Of a stretch of 64,000 nt of DNA, positions 22,905 to 33,218 are shown piece after piece. Each line of letters starts with the position of its first letter. Positions within the stretch are counted from its first letter, which is position 1. The position numbers and the translations under genes are program-made. This stretch comes from Pyrrhosoma nymphula. Its lineage: Eukaryota > Arthropoda > Insecta > Odonata > Coenagrionidae. The stretch is taken from contig OY754338.1 of assembly GCA_963573305.1 (NCBI GenBank), forward strand, positions 16,614,192 through 16,678,191. Reading direction: 5' to 3'. The notes under the pieces were generated by a model. That model ran no database searches. It worked only from the letters and a program-made list of their open reading frames with translations, and had not been told where the DNA came from.

Positions 22905-25900
22905 CAGCTGATTGGTAGGTTCTTGGACAGTCCCCATTTTGTATCCCAACCTAATAGAAATTGTCTCGCATTCCCTCCTAAGGATGGCCCGTTATTAGAT
23001 CCCTCTTCAATTCTTCATATCTTCTACCTCCTCTTATTTCGTCCAGAATTCCTATCCTCTTCCTTCCTCTCCCACGTTTCCCCAGTGTTCTCCCCTCTAT
23101 CACTCTCTTCAACATGCCCTCTCCTCTCAAAACCTCCTCCATCCATCTCTTCTGCCTTCTCCGAACCTCTGCCACAAGCTTCCTCTCCTCTCCGACCATA
23201 TCCAATACCTCCTCGTTCGTCATTCTCGCCATCCAGCTAACCTTCTCCATCCTTCTCCAAACCCACATCTCAAACGCCTCAAGCCTACGCACATCCTCCC
23301 TTCGCAATGACCAAGTTTCCGACCCATATAGCGCCACGCTCCATATTAAACTTTTCACCAGCCTCTTCTTTACGTCTCTTCTCAGACCCCCCCTCATCAA
23401 TTCCCTTCTCTTCGAAAATGCTTCTTTAGCGAGCGAAATTCTGCATCTGATGTCCTTACCACTAAACCCATTCGCCTCCAAAATACTACCCAGATACGTA
23501 AACTGCTCGACCTGCTCTATCTTCTGCCCTCCCACCCTTATATTCAGCCCCGCCTTCTTACTTCTACAAAATCTCATTACTTTCGTTTTCTTGTGATTGA
23601 TCTTCATCCCATACTTTTCGCACTGCACCTCTAATGCATTCACCATTGACTGTAACCCCTTGGCCGACTGACTAACCAATGCTTGATCATCTGCAAATCT
23701 CACTGATTTTATCAGCTCCCCTCCTACCTTTATTCCTACATCCTCCTCCCCCCAAGCCTCCCTTACCATTTCTTCTGAATACACATTAAAAAGCAACGGC
23801 GATAGTGGGCACCCTTGCCTCACTCCCCGTCCTATCGTGGCCCATCCCGATTCTCCATTGGCTACCCTAACCTGCGCAGTCTGATTCATATACAAATTTC
23901 GAATCAGACGCCTGTCCCTCCAATCGACCCCTAATTTATTCAACACTCCCATTAATTTCGTCCATTCCACCCGATCAAACGCCTTCTCGAAATCTACGAA
24001 GCATGCAAAAACATCCTGTCCATACTCTAGGTTTCTTTCTACTAGAGTTCTCATCACCGCTATAGCGTCTCGCGTTCCCGTCCCTCTCCTAAATCCGAAC
24101 TGGTCGTCACCCAGGTATTCATTCGCCTTCTTCTCTAGCCTTCTGTTTAGAATCCTCAGAACTACTTTGGCCGCGTGGGATATTAAGCTTATTGTCCTAT
24201 AGTCTTCGCAAGTTTTTGCCTTACTCTTCTTCGGTATAGGAATTAGTACAGTCTTCGCGAAGTCTTCCGGCCACACTCCATCCTCATAAATCCTACGAAT
24301 TAGCGCAAAAAGTTTTCCTCTTCCGTTCTTCCCCATGCTCTTTAAAAACTCTGCAGGTATGTCATCTATTCCCACCGCCTTATTCCTTTTCATGTCTCGT
24401 AGAGCTCTTTCAATTTCGCTATCTAGGATACTTGGTCCGATGCCATCTCTGTCGATATCGTCTTCCCTTTCTATATCTAACCTATTGGGCCTTATTTCTT
24501 TACCATACAGCTCTTCAACATACTCCTTCCACCTCTCCTGGATCTCTCTCGGTTCTACGATTACCTTTCCCGTATTGTCTGTTATCTTTGTAATTCCCCT
24601 CCCCTTATTACCACCCGTCAGTTCCTTTACTTTCCTATATAATGCATCTGCTCTTCCCTCTTTTTGGTATTTCTCTAACGCGTCGATCTGTTCTCTCCAC
24701 CACGCCTCTCTTGCTTTCTTTGTTTCTCTTCTAAGCCTGTTATTAAATTCTCGGTATTTTCTCTTACCTAGCTCTGAGTTTACACTCTTCCATTTCCTTC
24801 TCTCCTCCATCTCCCTGATCATCTCCTTCGTGATCCACGGTTTTCTAATTTTAGTTGCACTCACTACGCCTACCGTTGCTTTCGCTGCTTCTATAATTCC
24901 ATTTTTCAAACTTCCCCATTCATCTTCCACTGCTCTAACTCCATGATCCTCACCCATTATCTCATCCACCTTCTCCCGAAACTTCTTCTTCATTGCCCCA
25001 GTTAATGCCTCCGTATTCCACTTACGTACCCTCCTTCCCATTCTTATCTTTTTCAGTTTTACCCGACATTTCATGACTAATAAGTTGTGGTCTGTGTCTG
25101 CATCAGCTCCTGGATAAGTATGCGAGTTTTTAGCACTATTCCTGTATCTGTGACGTACCATTATATAATCTATCTGGAACCTGTCTGTGTCTCCCGGCTT
25201 CTTCCAAGTGTACCTACGTCGAGGATGATGTCTGAACCATGTATTTGTAATTACTAGGTTATTTCTGCGGCAAAACTCCACAGCTTTCTCGCCCCGGTCA
25301 TTTCTTCTTCCTAGCCCGTAATCGCCCACCTCCCGCCCATCTCTTCCTTCACCCACCACCGCGTTCCAATCCCCCATTACTACCAGGTGCTTACTTCCTG
25401 GTATCCTACCAATTATTTCCTCTAGCTGATCGTACACCCCATCTACCTCCTCCTCTTTATGATTAGAGGTAGGCATATAAACCTGGATTATAACTAAATT
25501 CGTTGGTTCTGCTTTTAGTTCCACGACTATTATCCTATCACTCACCTGTTCTGCATACACTACTTTTCTACCAAGTTTCCTGTTCATTACGAAAGCAACC
25601 CCGCGCTGACTTTCATTCCCTCCACTATAAATTACTCTATAGTCGCCGCTCCAGTAATCCCCGTCATCCTTCCATCTTACTTCACCCAGACCCATGATGT
25701 CTACACCCACCCTCTCCATTTCTTGCTTTATATTCTCTAGCTTCCCCGCCCTCAGCATAGTCCTAACATTCCAAGTGCCTATTCTTATAGTTTCGTTCCT
25801 CTTCTTAATCTTCTTTTCCTCTGCTGCTGCTTCGTCTGAGCAAGGATTTCGTGTGATGACGACCGCAGGGGCCTTGCTCCCACCGCTGCCGGGCACGACA

Positions 25901-26203
25901 CCCGGCCCTCTTGGCCGAGTCCCGTAGTTGCCAGGATTCATTATCAATTGAGAACTGTCCATAATTTCAAGGTTTTTGTTTTAATTGAGGTAGTATTCCT
26001 TGGCCTTACTCAATAGTGTTTTTTACGTGACACCATCACTTCAGAGGCCGCCCCACTGGGGTCAGACGCCTTTTGCAGCCGCCTCACTGAGGTACAGACG
26101 CTGCAAGGACTACCATTCGTCTGTCTCCTAACCTTCGACCAATCTGGCATGGGTGACCCTACCAGGAGCAATGCTCCAGCCAGTGCAGCTCTAGGGGTCT
26201 ATC
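22905..26203 (-). mobile_element. RTE-type LINE, apparently full length
   Basis: The 994-codon ORF is preceded on the minus strand by about 240 bp of GC-richer leader (25963-26203) and followed by a very short 3' region ending near 22905, as is usual for RTE-clade elements. Exact ends and a target duplication could not be fixed by eye. The absence of frame breaks marks it as the youngest retroelement in the window. Confidence 0.7.
22978..25962 (-). CDS. RTE-type LINE ORF: APE endonuclease and reverse transcriptase
   Basis: The 994-residue protein is uninterrupted. Residues about 58-295 form an APE-type endonuclease: TWNVRT (63-68), GEVRW with catalytic Glu94, GDWNA (197-201) and the TDHNLL end (290-295). 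A basic linker follows. The reverse transcriptase has IPIPKKS (574-580), DYRTISL, FVDFEKAFDRV with Asp657, GVRQGCPLSP (713-722) and FADD (756-759). The tail LYGSETWSLRREDVRRLEAF (878-897), with downstream FEMW-W-RRM, is typical of the RTE/BovB group, and no RNase H is present. Such proteins nick target DNA and prime reverse transcription of their own RNA there. All visible catalytic residues are kept and the length (about 1000) is normal, so it may be active. The start at 25962 is the first methionine of the open frame; the N-terminal 55 residues are glycine/proline-rich and may include leader. It sits in a hAT element, not next to host genes. Confidence 0.93.
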   Translation of the reverse strand: MDSSQLIMNPGNYGTRPRGPGVVPGSGGSKAPAVVITRNPCSDEAAAEEKKIKKRNETIRIGTWNVRTMLRAGKLENIKQEMERVGVDIMGLGEVRWKDDGDYWSGDYRVIYSGGNESQRGVAFVMNRKLGRKVVYAEQVSDRIIVVELKAEPTNLVIIQVYMPTSNHKEEEVDGVYDQLEEIIGRIPGSKHLVVMGDWNAVVGEGRDGREVGDYGLGRRNDRGEKAVEFCRRNNLVITNTWFRHHPRRRYTWKKPGDTDRFQIDYIMVRHRYRNSAKNSHTYPGADADTDHNLLVMKCRVKLKKIRMGRRVRKWNTEALTGAMKKKFREKVDEIMGEDHGVRAVEDEWGSLKNGIIEAAKATVGVVSATKIRKPWITKEMIREMEERRKWKSVNSELGKRKYREFNNRLRRETKKAREAWWREQIDALEKYQKEGRADALYRKVKELTGGNKGRGITKITDNTGKVIVEPREIQERWKEYVEELYGKEIRPNRLDIEREDDIDRDGIGPSILDSEIERALRDMKRNKAVGIDDIPAEFLKSMGKNGRGKLFALIRRIYEDGVWPEDFAKTVLIPIPKKSKAKTCEDYRTISLISHAAKVVLRILNRRLEKKANEYLGDDQFGFRRGTGTRDAIAVMRTLVERNLEYGQDVFACFVDFEKAFDRVEWTKLMGVLNKLGVDWRDRRLIRNLYMNQTAQVRVANGESGWATIGRGVRQGCPLSPLLFNVYSEEMVREAWGEEDVGIKVGGELIKSVRFADDQALVSQSAKGLQSMVNALEVQCEKYGMKINHKKTKVMRFCRSKKAGLNIRVGGQKIEQVEQFTYLGSILEANGFSGKDIRCRISLAKEAFSKRRELMRGGLRRDVKKRLVKSLIWSVALYGSETWSLRREDVRRLEAFEMWVWRRMEKVSWMARMTNEEVLDMVGEERKLVAEVRRRQKRWMEEVLRGEGMLKRVIEGRTLGKRGRGRKRIGILDEIRGGRRYEELKRDLITGHP

Positions 26204-26984
26204 AAGGTTGAAATAATGTCATTAAACATGCATAAAGAAAAATCATCCAAAGTATTATTATATAAAGAGTAGAAAAACAACCATGGTAATTTTACGTGAT
26301 GCGTACATGCGATGGTTTCAATTGCCAAAAACTTGTTTTTGAAGGTACCACTCAATATTGCTGAGTTTAAAGGCAGATCAACTTCAGGCATACAGTCTTC
26401 TTCAGTATGATTATGAAATTTCGGTAACTTTGAGGCATTGTATCTCAGGAGATATTTTGATAAGAGTAAAAAAATTGGCTATCTTGTACAAAGTTTTGAG
26501 CTCTATTAAAAACAATAAAAATAACTGTAAAACGACCTCCTTCTAGAAAATTCAGGGCAAAACTGGCCCGAAAAATTGCGGATCGAAAAAAAAATAAAAC
26601 TTTGGCTTTTTATATTTCAGGAAGTAAAGGTAAAACCAACGTGAAACTTTGAGTATGACAACATATTTATTTAACATATTACATGGTTTATGAATATAAT
26701 ATTTCATCTTCCTAGTGATTTCCATTATTTTAAAAATCGACTTTTTGTAAAAACGCCAAAAATAGGGTATTTTCTCCCTGCTTTTACAAGAAAAGACCCG
26801 CTGTAATTTCTTTTGGACCATTTTTATTATAAAGAGAATGATTTCAACCCTCTAAAAAAGTATATCTGGTTTTTCATCGCGAGCACATATGGCCCTAAAA
26901 ATATGAACAACGTTGAGAACGTTGCTATGGTGGCGCCAAATACATACTGTTGTTTGTCGTCCTGTTTGTTTTACGTAGACATTT

Positions 26985-27330
26985 TTAGTATATTGCGTTG
27001 GGCCATGATGACATTGTCACTACCAGTTCAGGCATTTGAACCCGTAACCCCATCGCCGTAGGGGTCGCGCCAAATTGCCGTGCAATACCACCCACGGGTG
27101 GGTTTCTTGGTTGAGGATCCCAAGCCTGCAATTTGGTTTCTTCGACAAGGTTCCAAATCCTTGTGTGGGTATCTGTCTGGTTCCAAAGCCAAAGGTAAAG
27201 CCACCTGAAGATGACGTTATAGTACATACGTCGAAACCCGGGTCGTGCAAATAAAATTATCATTGTGGAACCACAAAGTTTAAGTTTTTCATTTATACTA
27301 GGTTCCCAAGCCGAAGCTCGCATGGTTTTT
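26985..27330 (+). repeat. Hammerhead-like repeat inside the hAT element
   Basis: CTGAAGA (27205-27211), T, stem GACG (27213-27216) / CGTC (27229-27232), GAAAC (27233-27237) with intact core bases. The minus strand of 27005-27060 contains gggttcaaatgcc, which resembles a pol III B box. The unit may therefore be a composite short element. Its ends were not resolved. Confidence 0.45.
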
Positions 27331-27473
27331 TTTAGACTTGGGTAAGGTGACTATACTAGAGCCTTGGGTAAAGTCGTGGCCGTTCTGTATTGAGTGAATT
27401 CGAGTTTTTTAACTTGTGAGTGATGCCATTAATTCATTTCTTGGATCCTTAAAATTTCATCTTAATGAATCTG

Positions 27474-27605
27474 TTATTTCTCTAGAGGTGCTTCCAGAAT
27501 GGTGACAGCTGTTACTGGTATCGACCAACTCTTTGGGGTCAAATTTAATAATTGAACTTTCGTCGATTTAGCTGTTTCTTTAATTTTTGTTTTCATATCT
27601 TCGAT
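27474..27605 (-). pseudogene. Transposon protein N-terminal remnant
   Basis: An open stretch reads FLIEDMKTKIKETAKS, then QLLNLTPKSWSIPVTAVTIL and a stop. The LxLxPKSWSI-x-x-T block is a recurrent N-terminal region in uncharacterised arthropod and cnidarian transposon proteins, recalled from general familiarity rather than a search. It lies just inside one end of the hAT-like element and on the strand expected for its transposase. Nothing downstream continues the protein. Confidence 0.4.
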
Positions 27606-27718
27606 TAAAAAATATTTTAAGCGCCTATTTTAAGTGCCTATTTTGAAATTTTTAGTGCCTATTTAGGCTGCCTATTTCTTCATTTTTCGTGCCTAAATGT
27701 CCTCAGCTTACTTATGAG

Positions 27719-27835
27719 CTACACTACCTATCGAAAAACCTAATTATAATATCTCAGAGGTAGCTATTTTGGCTTCTTATCGTTCGCGGAAAAAATGGTA
27801 TTTAAAACCTGTCATAATATACAAAATAATTTGTA
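27719..27835 (-). pseudogene. CR1/Jockey-like LINE fragment (family C, copy 4)
   Basis: Matches the reverse of family C around gctacactacctatc, agctattttggcttcttatc and gttcgcggaaaaaat, then stops at ctgtca near 27817, the same point where copy 3 diverges. It abuts the target duplication of the hAT element, so the hAT inserted in or beside this LINE. Confidence 0.5.
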
Positions 27836-28835
27836 CGAATTGTGCTACAGTGCAAATGATACGCATGACTAAATATATAACATATGAGATACCCGAAAAT
27901 ACCGGAATCTTTTTTATAGGAACATAAGTACCATGACCACGAAGTGATAAGCAGAAAAATTGCAATGAAAATGTTAATTAAAATATTGAATGAAAATATT
28001 CGAAACTTATTTTGGATTTCCTAGATGGAACTCAAATTACCTTTCCAACTATGTGGCAGTACATATAAACGTTTTTTTTAACCACAAAATCTCCAGAAAG
28101 TTTTAAATAAATCAACCAAACATTTACGCATAAGCTTTTGAGCCCTTTTTTGAGAACTTTTTCGCTTAAAAACTATACAATTTTAAGACTTTTTCTACCT
28201 GGTAATTAGGATCGACAGTGATGATAGAAGAAGGAAAGATATATAGAAAAGAATCGCGCAAGCAAATAAGACATTTTACCTGAAGTTAACTGCCAGCTAC
28301 TAACTGCTGGGGTGTACTAACGGCTAGCGGCACAAGCTTGAAAGTAAGGAAGCACTTCATTTAAACATACGAATTGAGCATGATCTTATCTGAATCTGGA
28401 GCTTGAACGACAATTGAAGCAAAGCAAAGAAGATTATAGGCCAAGAAGCTGTGGTTTTACTGAAGAATTATTGTAGATCAAATGGATGGAGAGAATAACC
28501 AATAGAAAAGGCCTAGGAAGAGTTTGATAGGAAAAGTGCAAATGAAAATTGCAGAAGTAGAATGGAGAAACTTATTCGACACATTTTACAGCAAGACACT
28601 CTCTTGAATGCAATTATGGGTGCTTTTCAATTAGCGACGCAAATCGACCTTTATCAATTCCGAGCGACTTTTCTGCTGGCGGATTATCATTCGGATGCTT
28701 TTTCGATATTACCGTTGAAATCAAATTTGCAAAGATTTTCATATAGATTTACGAAGTTGCTTCGAAACATTAAGGCCTAATTACGTAATAACTAATCGTA
28801 GAAAGTTCCATTTTTTTCTGTTTCCGCAAAACGAC
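27836..28835. other. Unannotated stretch
   Basis: AT-rich. The part at about 28430-28560 vaguely resembles a decayed RTE LINE tail (a basic MDGENNQ-type stretch), too weak to call. Confidence 0.35.
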
Positions 28836-28837
28836 CT

Positions 28838-29024
28838 CTGACGTCATTTCATCCATCGATGAAAGGCTCCGTGGTTCGATTCCCGGTGAAGACGGATATT
28901 TTTTCAAAGTAATTTCTTAATCTTTATACTGTTGTATTTCCGGTGGCAGAAGTGGACATCATCTTAAGGCATCTTTTAAAATGGATCGGGAAGAAGAGAA
29001 GCGATGGATGAAATGACGTCACGA
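28838..29024. repeat. Inverted-repeat element with a B-box-like sequence
   Basis: Arms tgacgtcatttcatccatcg (about 28839-28858) and its near complement (about 29003-29024) enclose about 140 bp. GGTTCGATTCC at 28873-28883 is a good match to a pol III B box, but no convincing A box precedes it. It could be a MITE that captured part of a SINE. Confidence 0.45.
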
Positions 29025-29028
29025 CTGT

Positions 29029-29082
29029 GTTTGGGAAGTTTTTGGGAAGTTTGGGAAGTTTGGGAAGTTTGGGAAGTTTAGT
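29029..29082. repeat. Short tandem repeat of tttgggaag
   Basis: Five copies of a 9-bp unit (one with two extra T), directly beside the inverted-repeat element above. On the minus strand it gives a short leucine/proline/lysine repeat in a chance frame. Confidence 0.7.
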
Positions 29083-30395
29083 GGGAAGGTTTGTCCTTCC
29101 ATTCAAATTTATAGACTCCTATATGTATCTCTGGCAATTTTTGGAATCTTTTTAAGAGATGATTTGCAAATGATCATTTATCATGGTCCCCTGCACGATA
29201 AAGTCAACAAAGCAAAAATCGTGATAAACCCCCAATGTTCCGTGTCGCTGGGAGTCGCTGACGCGAGTTGACTCAAAGCGACTCGCTGGAAGTTTGCTAT
29301 TGTCATGACACTAGAGTAGATTTCCGTCTATTGTGACGCACTGGGCCAGCAAACTTCGCGCCAATGAAAAGGGTGCGCCAGTTATGCGAATTATAACGTA
29401 AATATATATTTATGTGTGCTGATTTGAATGAAGAAAAACCTAATTTGATTTCCCTGCACATAAGCATGTATTCAAATATATACCGAACTTCATCGGCGAA
29501 AGTAACAAGCGAAATGTCTTAAAATGGCTAACAAAAGTCTAGGACTTCTGAAGGATGATTTACTATTACCTCTGTAATAATGCGTTACATTATGGTGCCC
29601 ATAGCGTAGATATTTAAAAATTAATGCGCCAACCTTTAACTATTATTAATGAGTCCACTGGTGAATTTATTATGCTGGTGAAGTAAGAACAGTTGAGACT
29701 CCTTTCAAAAGAAAAAAGAAAACTATTAACTTTTTTTATATACTTGATCGTTCCGCTTCAAACAATTACGACTGCGCATCGACTCCCGCACATGGATGTG
29801 CTTTCCAATTCGCCGAAGTGGAAGTCGACACAAGGAGTTTCCTCCAAGCGACGCATGAGTCGCTGGGACTCACTTAATTGGAAAGCACCCAATGGAAGGT
29901 AAAATGGATGGGAAGAACTACCAAGGAAGGCCATGGATGGAATACATTAATCCTAACTTGCGATTTATGATTCCTGATTAAGATAGGATTGATAAGCTAT
30001 CGTCTGTAAAATCTTTTCGTTAAGCAGGTTAAGCTTTGGCTGTTAACTTCAAATAATTTAGTAAATGATAATTTCTAGAAATCGTTGTAACCACCTTTTG
30101 GGATTCCTTGTATTTATAAATAAAATTCTAGTGATAATTTCTAAGCTGTTATTTTATCTCTAGTTTGTGTCAATTGTTTGTCACAACCAATTATAACTAC
30201 AAACCATATTTTATCTTTATTGAGCTGGTTAAGTTGGTTGTTGTTGGTTGGTTGTTAACTTCAAACAAACCAGTGCGAACACTTTAGCAAATCGCAGTAA
30301 CCTCTTTCGGAAATCTCGCATTTTAAAATATTTTTCCGTATTAAATTTCATACTGTTACATCAGTAGTGATTATTTGTTATATGTATTGCTTCTT
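29083..30395. other. Unannotated stretch with a small LINE-like relic
   Basis: At about 29895-29960 a plus-strand frame reads EGKMDGKNYQGRPWMEYI, reminiscent of the GRGRPRM-x-YI tail of RTE-like LINEs. The remainder is AT-rich with ggttgttggttgg-type simple sequence near 30220-30255. Confidence 0.35.
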
Positions 30396-30399
30396 TGTC

Positions 30400-30515
30400 C
30401 TAAAAGTGCTTTCGAAAACATGTCGTAGGGATCACCTAAAGCTCCTGTAAACTATTTTTGTTATGTGAATATGTAAATATTGGTCATGTCAAGGGGCAAT
30501 AAATTATTATTATTA
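30400..30515 (+). repeat. LINE 3' end with (ATT)n tail
   Basis: The stretch ending catgtcaaggggcaataaat, followed by attattattatt, has the form of CR1/Jockey-type LINE 3' ends that terminate in a short microsatellite. No coding remnant is clear upstream. Confidence 0.4.
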
Positions 30516-30524
30516 TATCTTTTC

Positions 30525-30920
30525 CTCGTTCCAAGGCCAGTACGCTGTGGGTATTCTCCCAAGTCCCGGACATCTTCGAGAATACAATGAAATACAGCGG
30601 AGGGTCCTCTTTTCTTGGGAGAGGACTATCCCAACGTTTGCAGTGAAACTGCTTGGCGCCTCTTTGGTCGGCCGTGGATGTGTATAATTAGTACACACAT
30701 ATTTAGGTGAACGGGGAGGGTGTCCCCCAAGGTCACCGCTTTGGTGCGAAAAAAATTCGGTCCTTGCGGCGGCCTGCTGAGAGGGATAGCCAGAGCGACG
30801 GAAGCCAAGGTAAACAACAACATCCACGATGTCGTGGCGACGCGACAACGGACAGAGCGCGGTCACATCGCCATGGCAACCGCGAATGTAAATGCACGTG
30901 CATTTGAGGTAGCCCAAACG
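30525..30920. other. GC-rich, CpG-containing block
   Basis: About 390 bp with raised G+C and many CG dinucleotides, containing overlapping frames on both strands (30513-31034 minus, 30707-30923 plus). The frames show no recognisable domain and probably reflect composition. A promoter-like role is possible but unproven. Confidence 0.3.
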
Positions 30921-30985
30921 TAAAATAACTATAATTTTATGCATTTTATTTTTATTTTTTTTTATTTTATTCACTATATATATAT

Positions 30986-31196
30986 AATAAAAAATACTCT
31001 TGACAGGGGGTGGGGAAATAAAAGTAAAAAGCAAGAAGACTTACAGGGAACGTTTCGGGTATGTAAGCCCTTCCTCAGTTATAGAAAAAGCCTTTTTCTA
31101 TAACTGAGGAAGGGCTTACATGCCCGAAACGTTCCCTGTAAGTCTTCTCTCCTTTTACTTTTCTTTCCCCACCCCCTGTCCAGTGTATTTTTTATT
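30986..31196. mobile_element. Foldback element, near-perfect 211-bp hairpin with hammerhead-like core
   Basis: Arms pair from aataaaaaatac (30986-30997) to gtattttttatt (31185-31196) around a one-base centre near 31091. The right arm has the best core in the window: CTGAGGA (31104-31110), A, GGGC (31112-31115) / GCCC (31122-31125), GAAAC (31126-31130). The left arm carries the same motif on the minus strand with very few differences, so the hairpin is young or kept similar. It is noncoding. Confidence 0.8.
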
Positions 31197-31309
31197 GTTG
31201 TTGCTTATTGGCGAACCTTTCGTTGTTTGTATAAAAATAAAAGAATGTTTGTCTGTTTCTATTTTATACAAATCTACAGTTTTACTCCGATCTTGCTCAG
31301 ACTTATAGT

Positions 31310-31535
31310 TCAAGACAGGAGGAAAATTATGAGCTATTTTTAATAGATCTTAGGGTCCCAAAAAGTCTTAAAAAGAGGGGTCCTTTGGTGGTCTACGCTA
31401 CTGGGTATTGGGTTTAGCACAGTGGTTTATTTTTTTGCTTTTTAAAACTACTTTCACTAAAGATAGAGATTTAAATTAATTTTATCAGATGTACCCGAAA
31501 GAATGAAGTTTCTCATTTTTTCAATCGATTCCCCT
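31310..31535 (-). repeat. Dispersed repeat E, copy 3 (inverse)
   Basis: The complement contains ctctatctttagtgaaagta, ttctttcgggtacatctgat and gtagcgtagaccacc, matching both copies near 15 kb. It is the longest copy. Confidence 0.5.
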
Positions 31536-31539
31536 CTTT

Positions 31540-32925
31540 CTTATGATATGAATGAGTTAAATGAAGGAAGTGTGATCCCGAACACCAATGGGTTATTCAG
31601 CTAGTATCTTATAAAAAAACAAAAAAACATCAGAAAAACAATTCATGGGAACAAAAAATGCCTACCTTTCCACGGTATTTTCTTCGTAAATTGAACTTAC
31701 ATGATGTAAAATGCAAGTACGGGAAATAGGTAGAGTAAAATTTGACTACCAAAGCAATTATTGATAATCATAATAATTTGCTGACCCAATTGGCCTTCTT
31801 ACAGAGAAAGAATGAAAGTTAGATTTTGCGTAATATTAATTAGAGATGGTCAAATGGAAAATGAATTTTTATATGGGAATAGTAGTGTGCATTATACACT
31901 AGACCAAGTAATAAGAACAGGAAACGCGCGTTTACATATTACTATAAGTTAATGTTTAAATGTTTCATTCGAGAAATGTATACTGTGAAGAACAAGGCAT
32001 TTTCAATTTATTTCTGAAAAGAAAACGCACTACATGTCGACATCTGCATACTACAACCGCGAGCCACCGCTTGGGCGTACGGCAGGGGGTCTTAAAAAAC
32101 ACCATCCATGAAAAGGGAAGAGAATAAGGAAAACAGAATAATATATGGAACAATTGCGAGATTCGGAACGAGAGACAAGTGGCGCCTGACGGTAAGCGTA
32201 TGAACGAAGCGTACGGTAAGCGCCCCCAGATTTTTTCTTTTGTCGGCATATAGGCAGGTACAGGGTGCTGCTCCACCGTGCTTTGGATACATGAATCTAA
32301 GAATAAAATAGATGAAATCTTACGGCTCGTCAGGGCAAAAGAGTTCTGAGGCTAGCGTAATACGCGATTCATCATGTACTGAATGAGTCATATACTTTTA
32401 TAATTCGACGGTTTACGAGTTATCTCGTTTTCTGTAAGGAGACTATGTACAAGACTAATGAAGGCTCTGTAGTGGAATAATTATCTCAATACCATGATGT
32501 TTTATCGAAGCATACGTAAACCGAAAATGCTACTATTTATTTATCATAAATGGACCACTGCCGCTCGACAGTCATGCCGAGTTAATTAAATTACGAGGAA
32601 ATAAACCGGCTTCACTTTCATGCGTCGATACTCCATCTAATATATCTAAAGGAAACATTTGTAGGCTCAACTGTATGAAATTTACCCATTATGGAAGAAT
32701 TCAAATACCTTATTTAATTAATAAATCATACAAGTGGAATTAACTGAGGTGTTTTAAGTCTTCCGTCAATAATATAATTTTTCTTTACTTCTCTAATATA
32801 TTTTTTATCTATGCTTCCGTAAGTGTTTATCACTCCTTAATACCACGTGGGTCCACGAATGTCTTATGTGGCTGAGCTGCATTTGGTGGAAAGAAAATCT
32901 GGCGGGAATAACTTCTACTCATCTG
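31540..32925. other. Unannotated stretch
   Basis: AT-rich sequence; no coding family, terminal repeat or tandem array is recognised. Confidence 0.45.
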
Positions 32926-32929
32926 AATG

Positions 32930-33125
32930 AAGGCTTCCTCGGGTCTTCCACCGGTTCAGGGACTCCTTCTCTTCCGACGTTTCAAAAAACGACGGATATG
33001 ACGCCATGACACGCAATGAGGCCAACGGAAATGTTGTGTCTTGCAGGGCTGGGATTCAAACCCGGGCCATTCGGTATGGGAAGCCAGTAGTACCTACTCT
33101 GCCCATCACGAAAAACCCTAACCCC
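32930..33125 (-). mobile_element. tRNA-headed SINE
   Basis: On the minus strand an A-box-like ggcagagtaggtactactgg (complement of about 33083-33103) is followed by a B-box-like gggtttgaatccc (complement of 33051-33063) at normal tRNA spacing. A body follows down to about 32930. The body includes gaaacgtcgg and agacccgagg, the latter resembling blocks of the 4.0 and 34.2 kb foldbacks. Ends and target duplication were not resolved. Confidence 0.55.
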
Positions 33126-33218
33126 TTCCATCTCTTCCTCTCACACCTTTCCACTCGGTCAAAGGGAACATGCGGAATGGGGAACAGATTATAATTACAT
33201 GTAGTTATTAGGTTAATG

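Larger units (their letters stand above)
22627..27710 (-). mobile_element. hAT-like DNA transposon carrying nested insertions, 5.1 kb
   Basis: The ends TAAGCTGAGGACATTGCC and the complement of ggc-acgtgcctaaatgtcctcagctta region are inverted, flanked by a perfect 8-bp duplication cttatgag (22619-22626 and 27711-27718). Multiple gcctattt blocks lie just inside both ends, as subterminal repeats do in hAT elements. The interior holds a complete RTE LINE (about 22905-26203) and a short repeat (about 26985-27330). The element's own coding remnant is at 27474-27605. Without the insertions it would be about 1.4 kb, so it was already deleted. Confidence 0.75.

Noticed and set aside
22923..25927. Several plus-strand frames of 64-203 codons opposite the LINE ORF
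   Set aside because: They are antisense shadows of the codon-biased LINE gene; serine/leucine-rich with no domain.
27005..27060. A tRNA gene on the minus strand (gggttcaaatgcc)
   Set aside because: Only a B-box-like sequence is present; no A box, acceptor stem or cloverleaf can be drawn.
29029..29082. Start of a CRISPR-like array
   Set aside because: Units are 9 bp and contiguous with no spacers; it is a simple tandem repeat.
32930..33010. GAAACGTCGG on the minus strand as another hammerhead-like locus
   Set aside because: The CTGANGA box and a paired stem are missing, and the sequence is the body of a tRNA-headed SINE.
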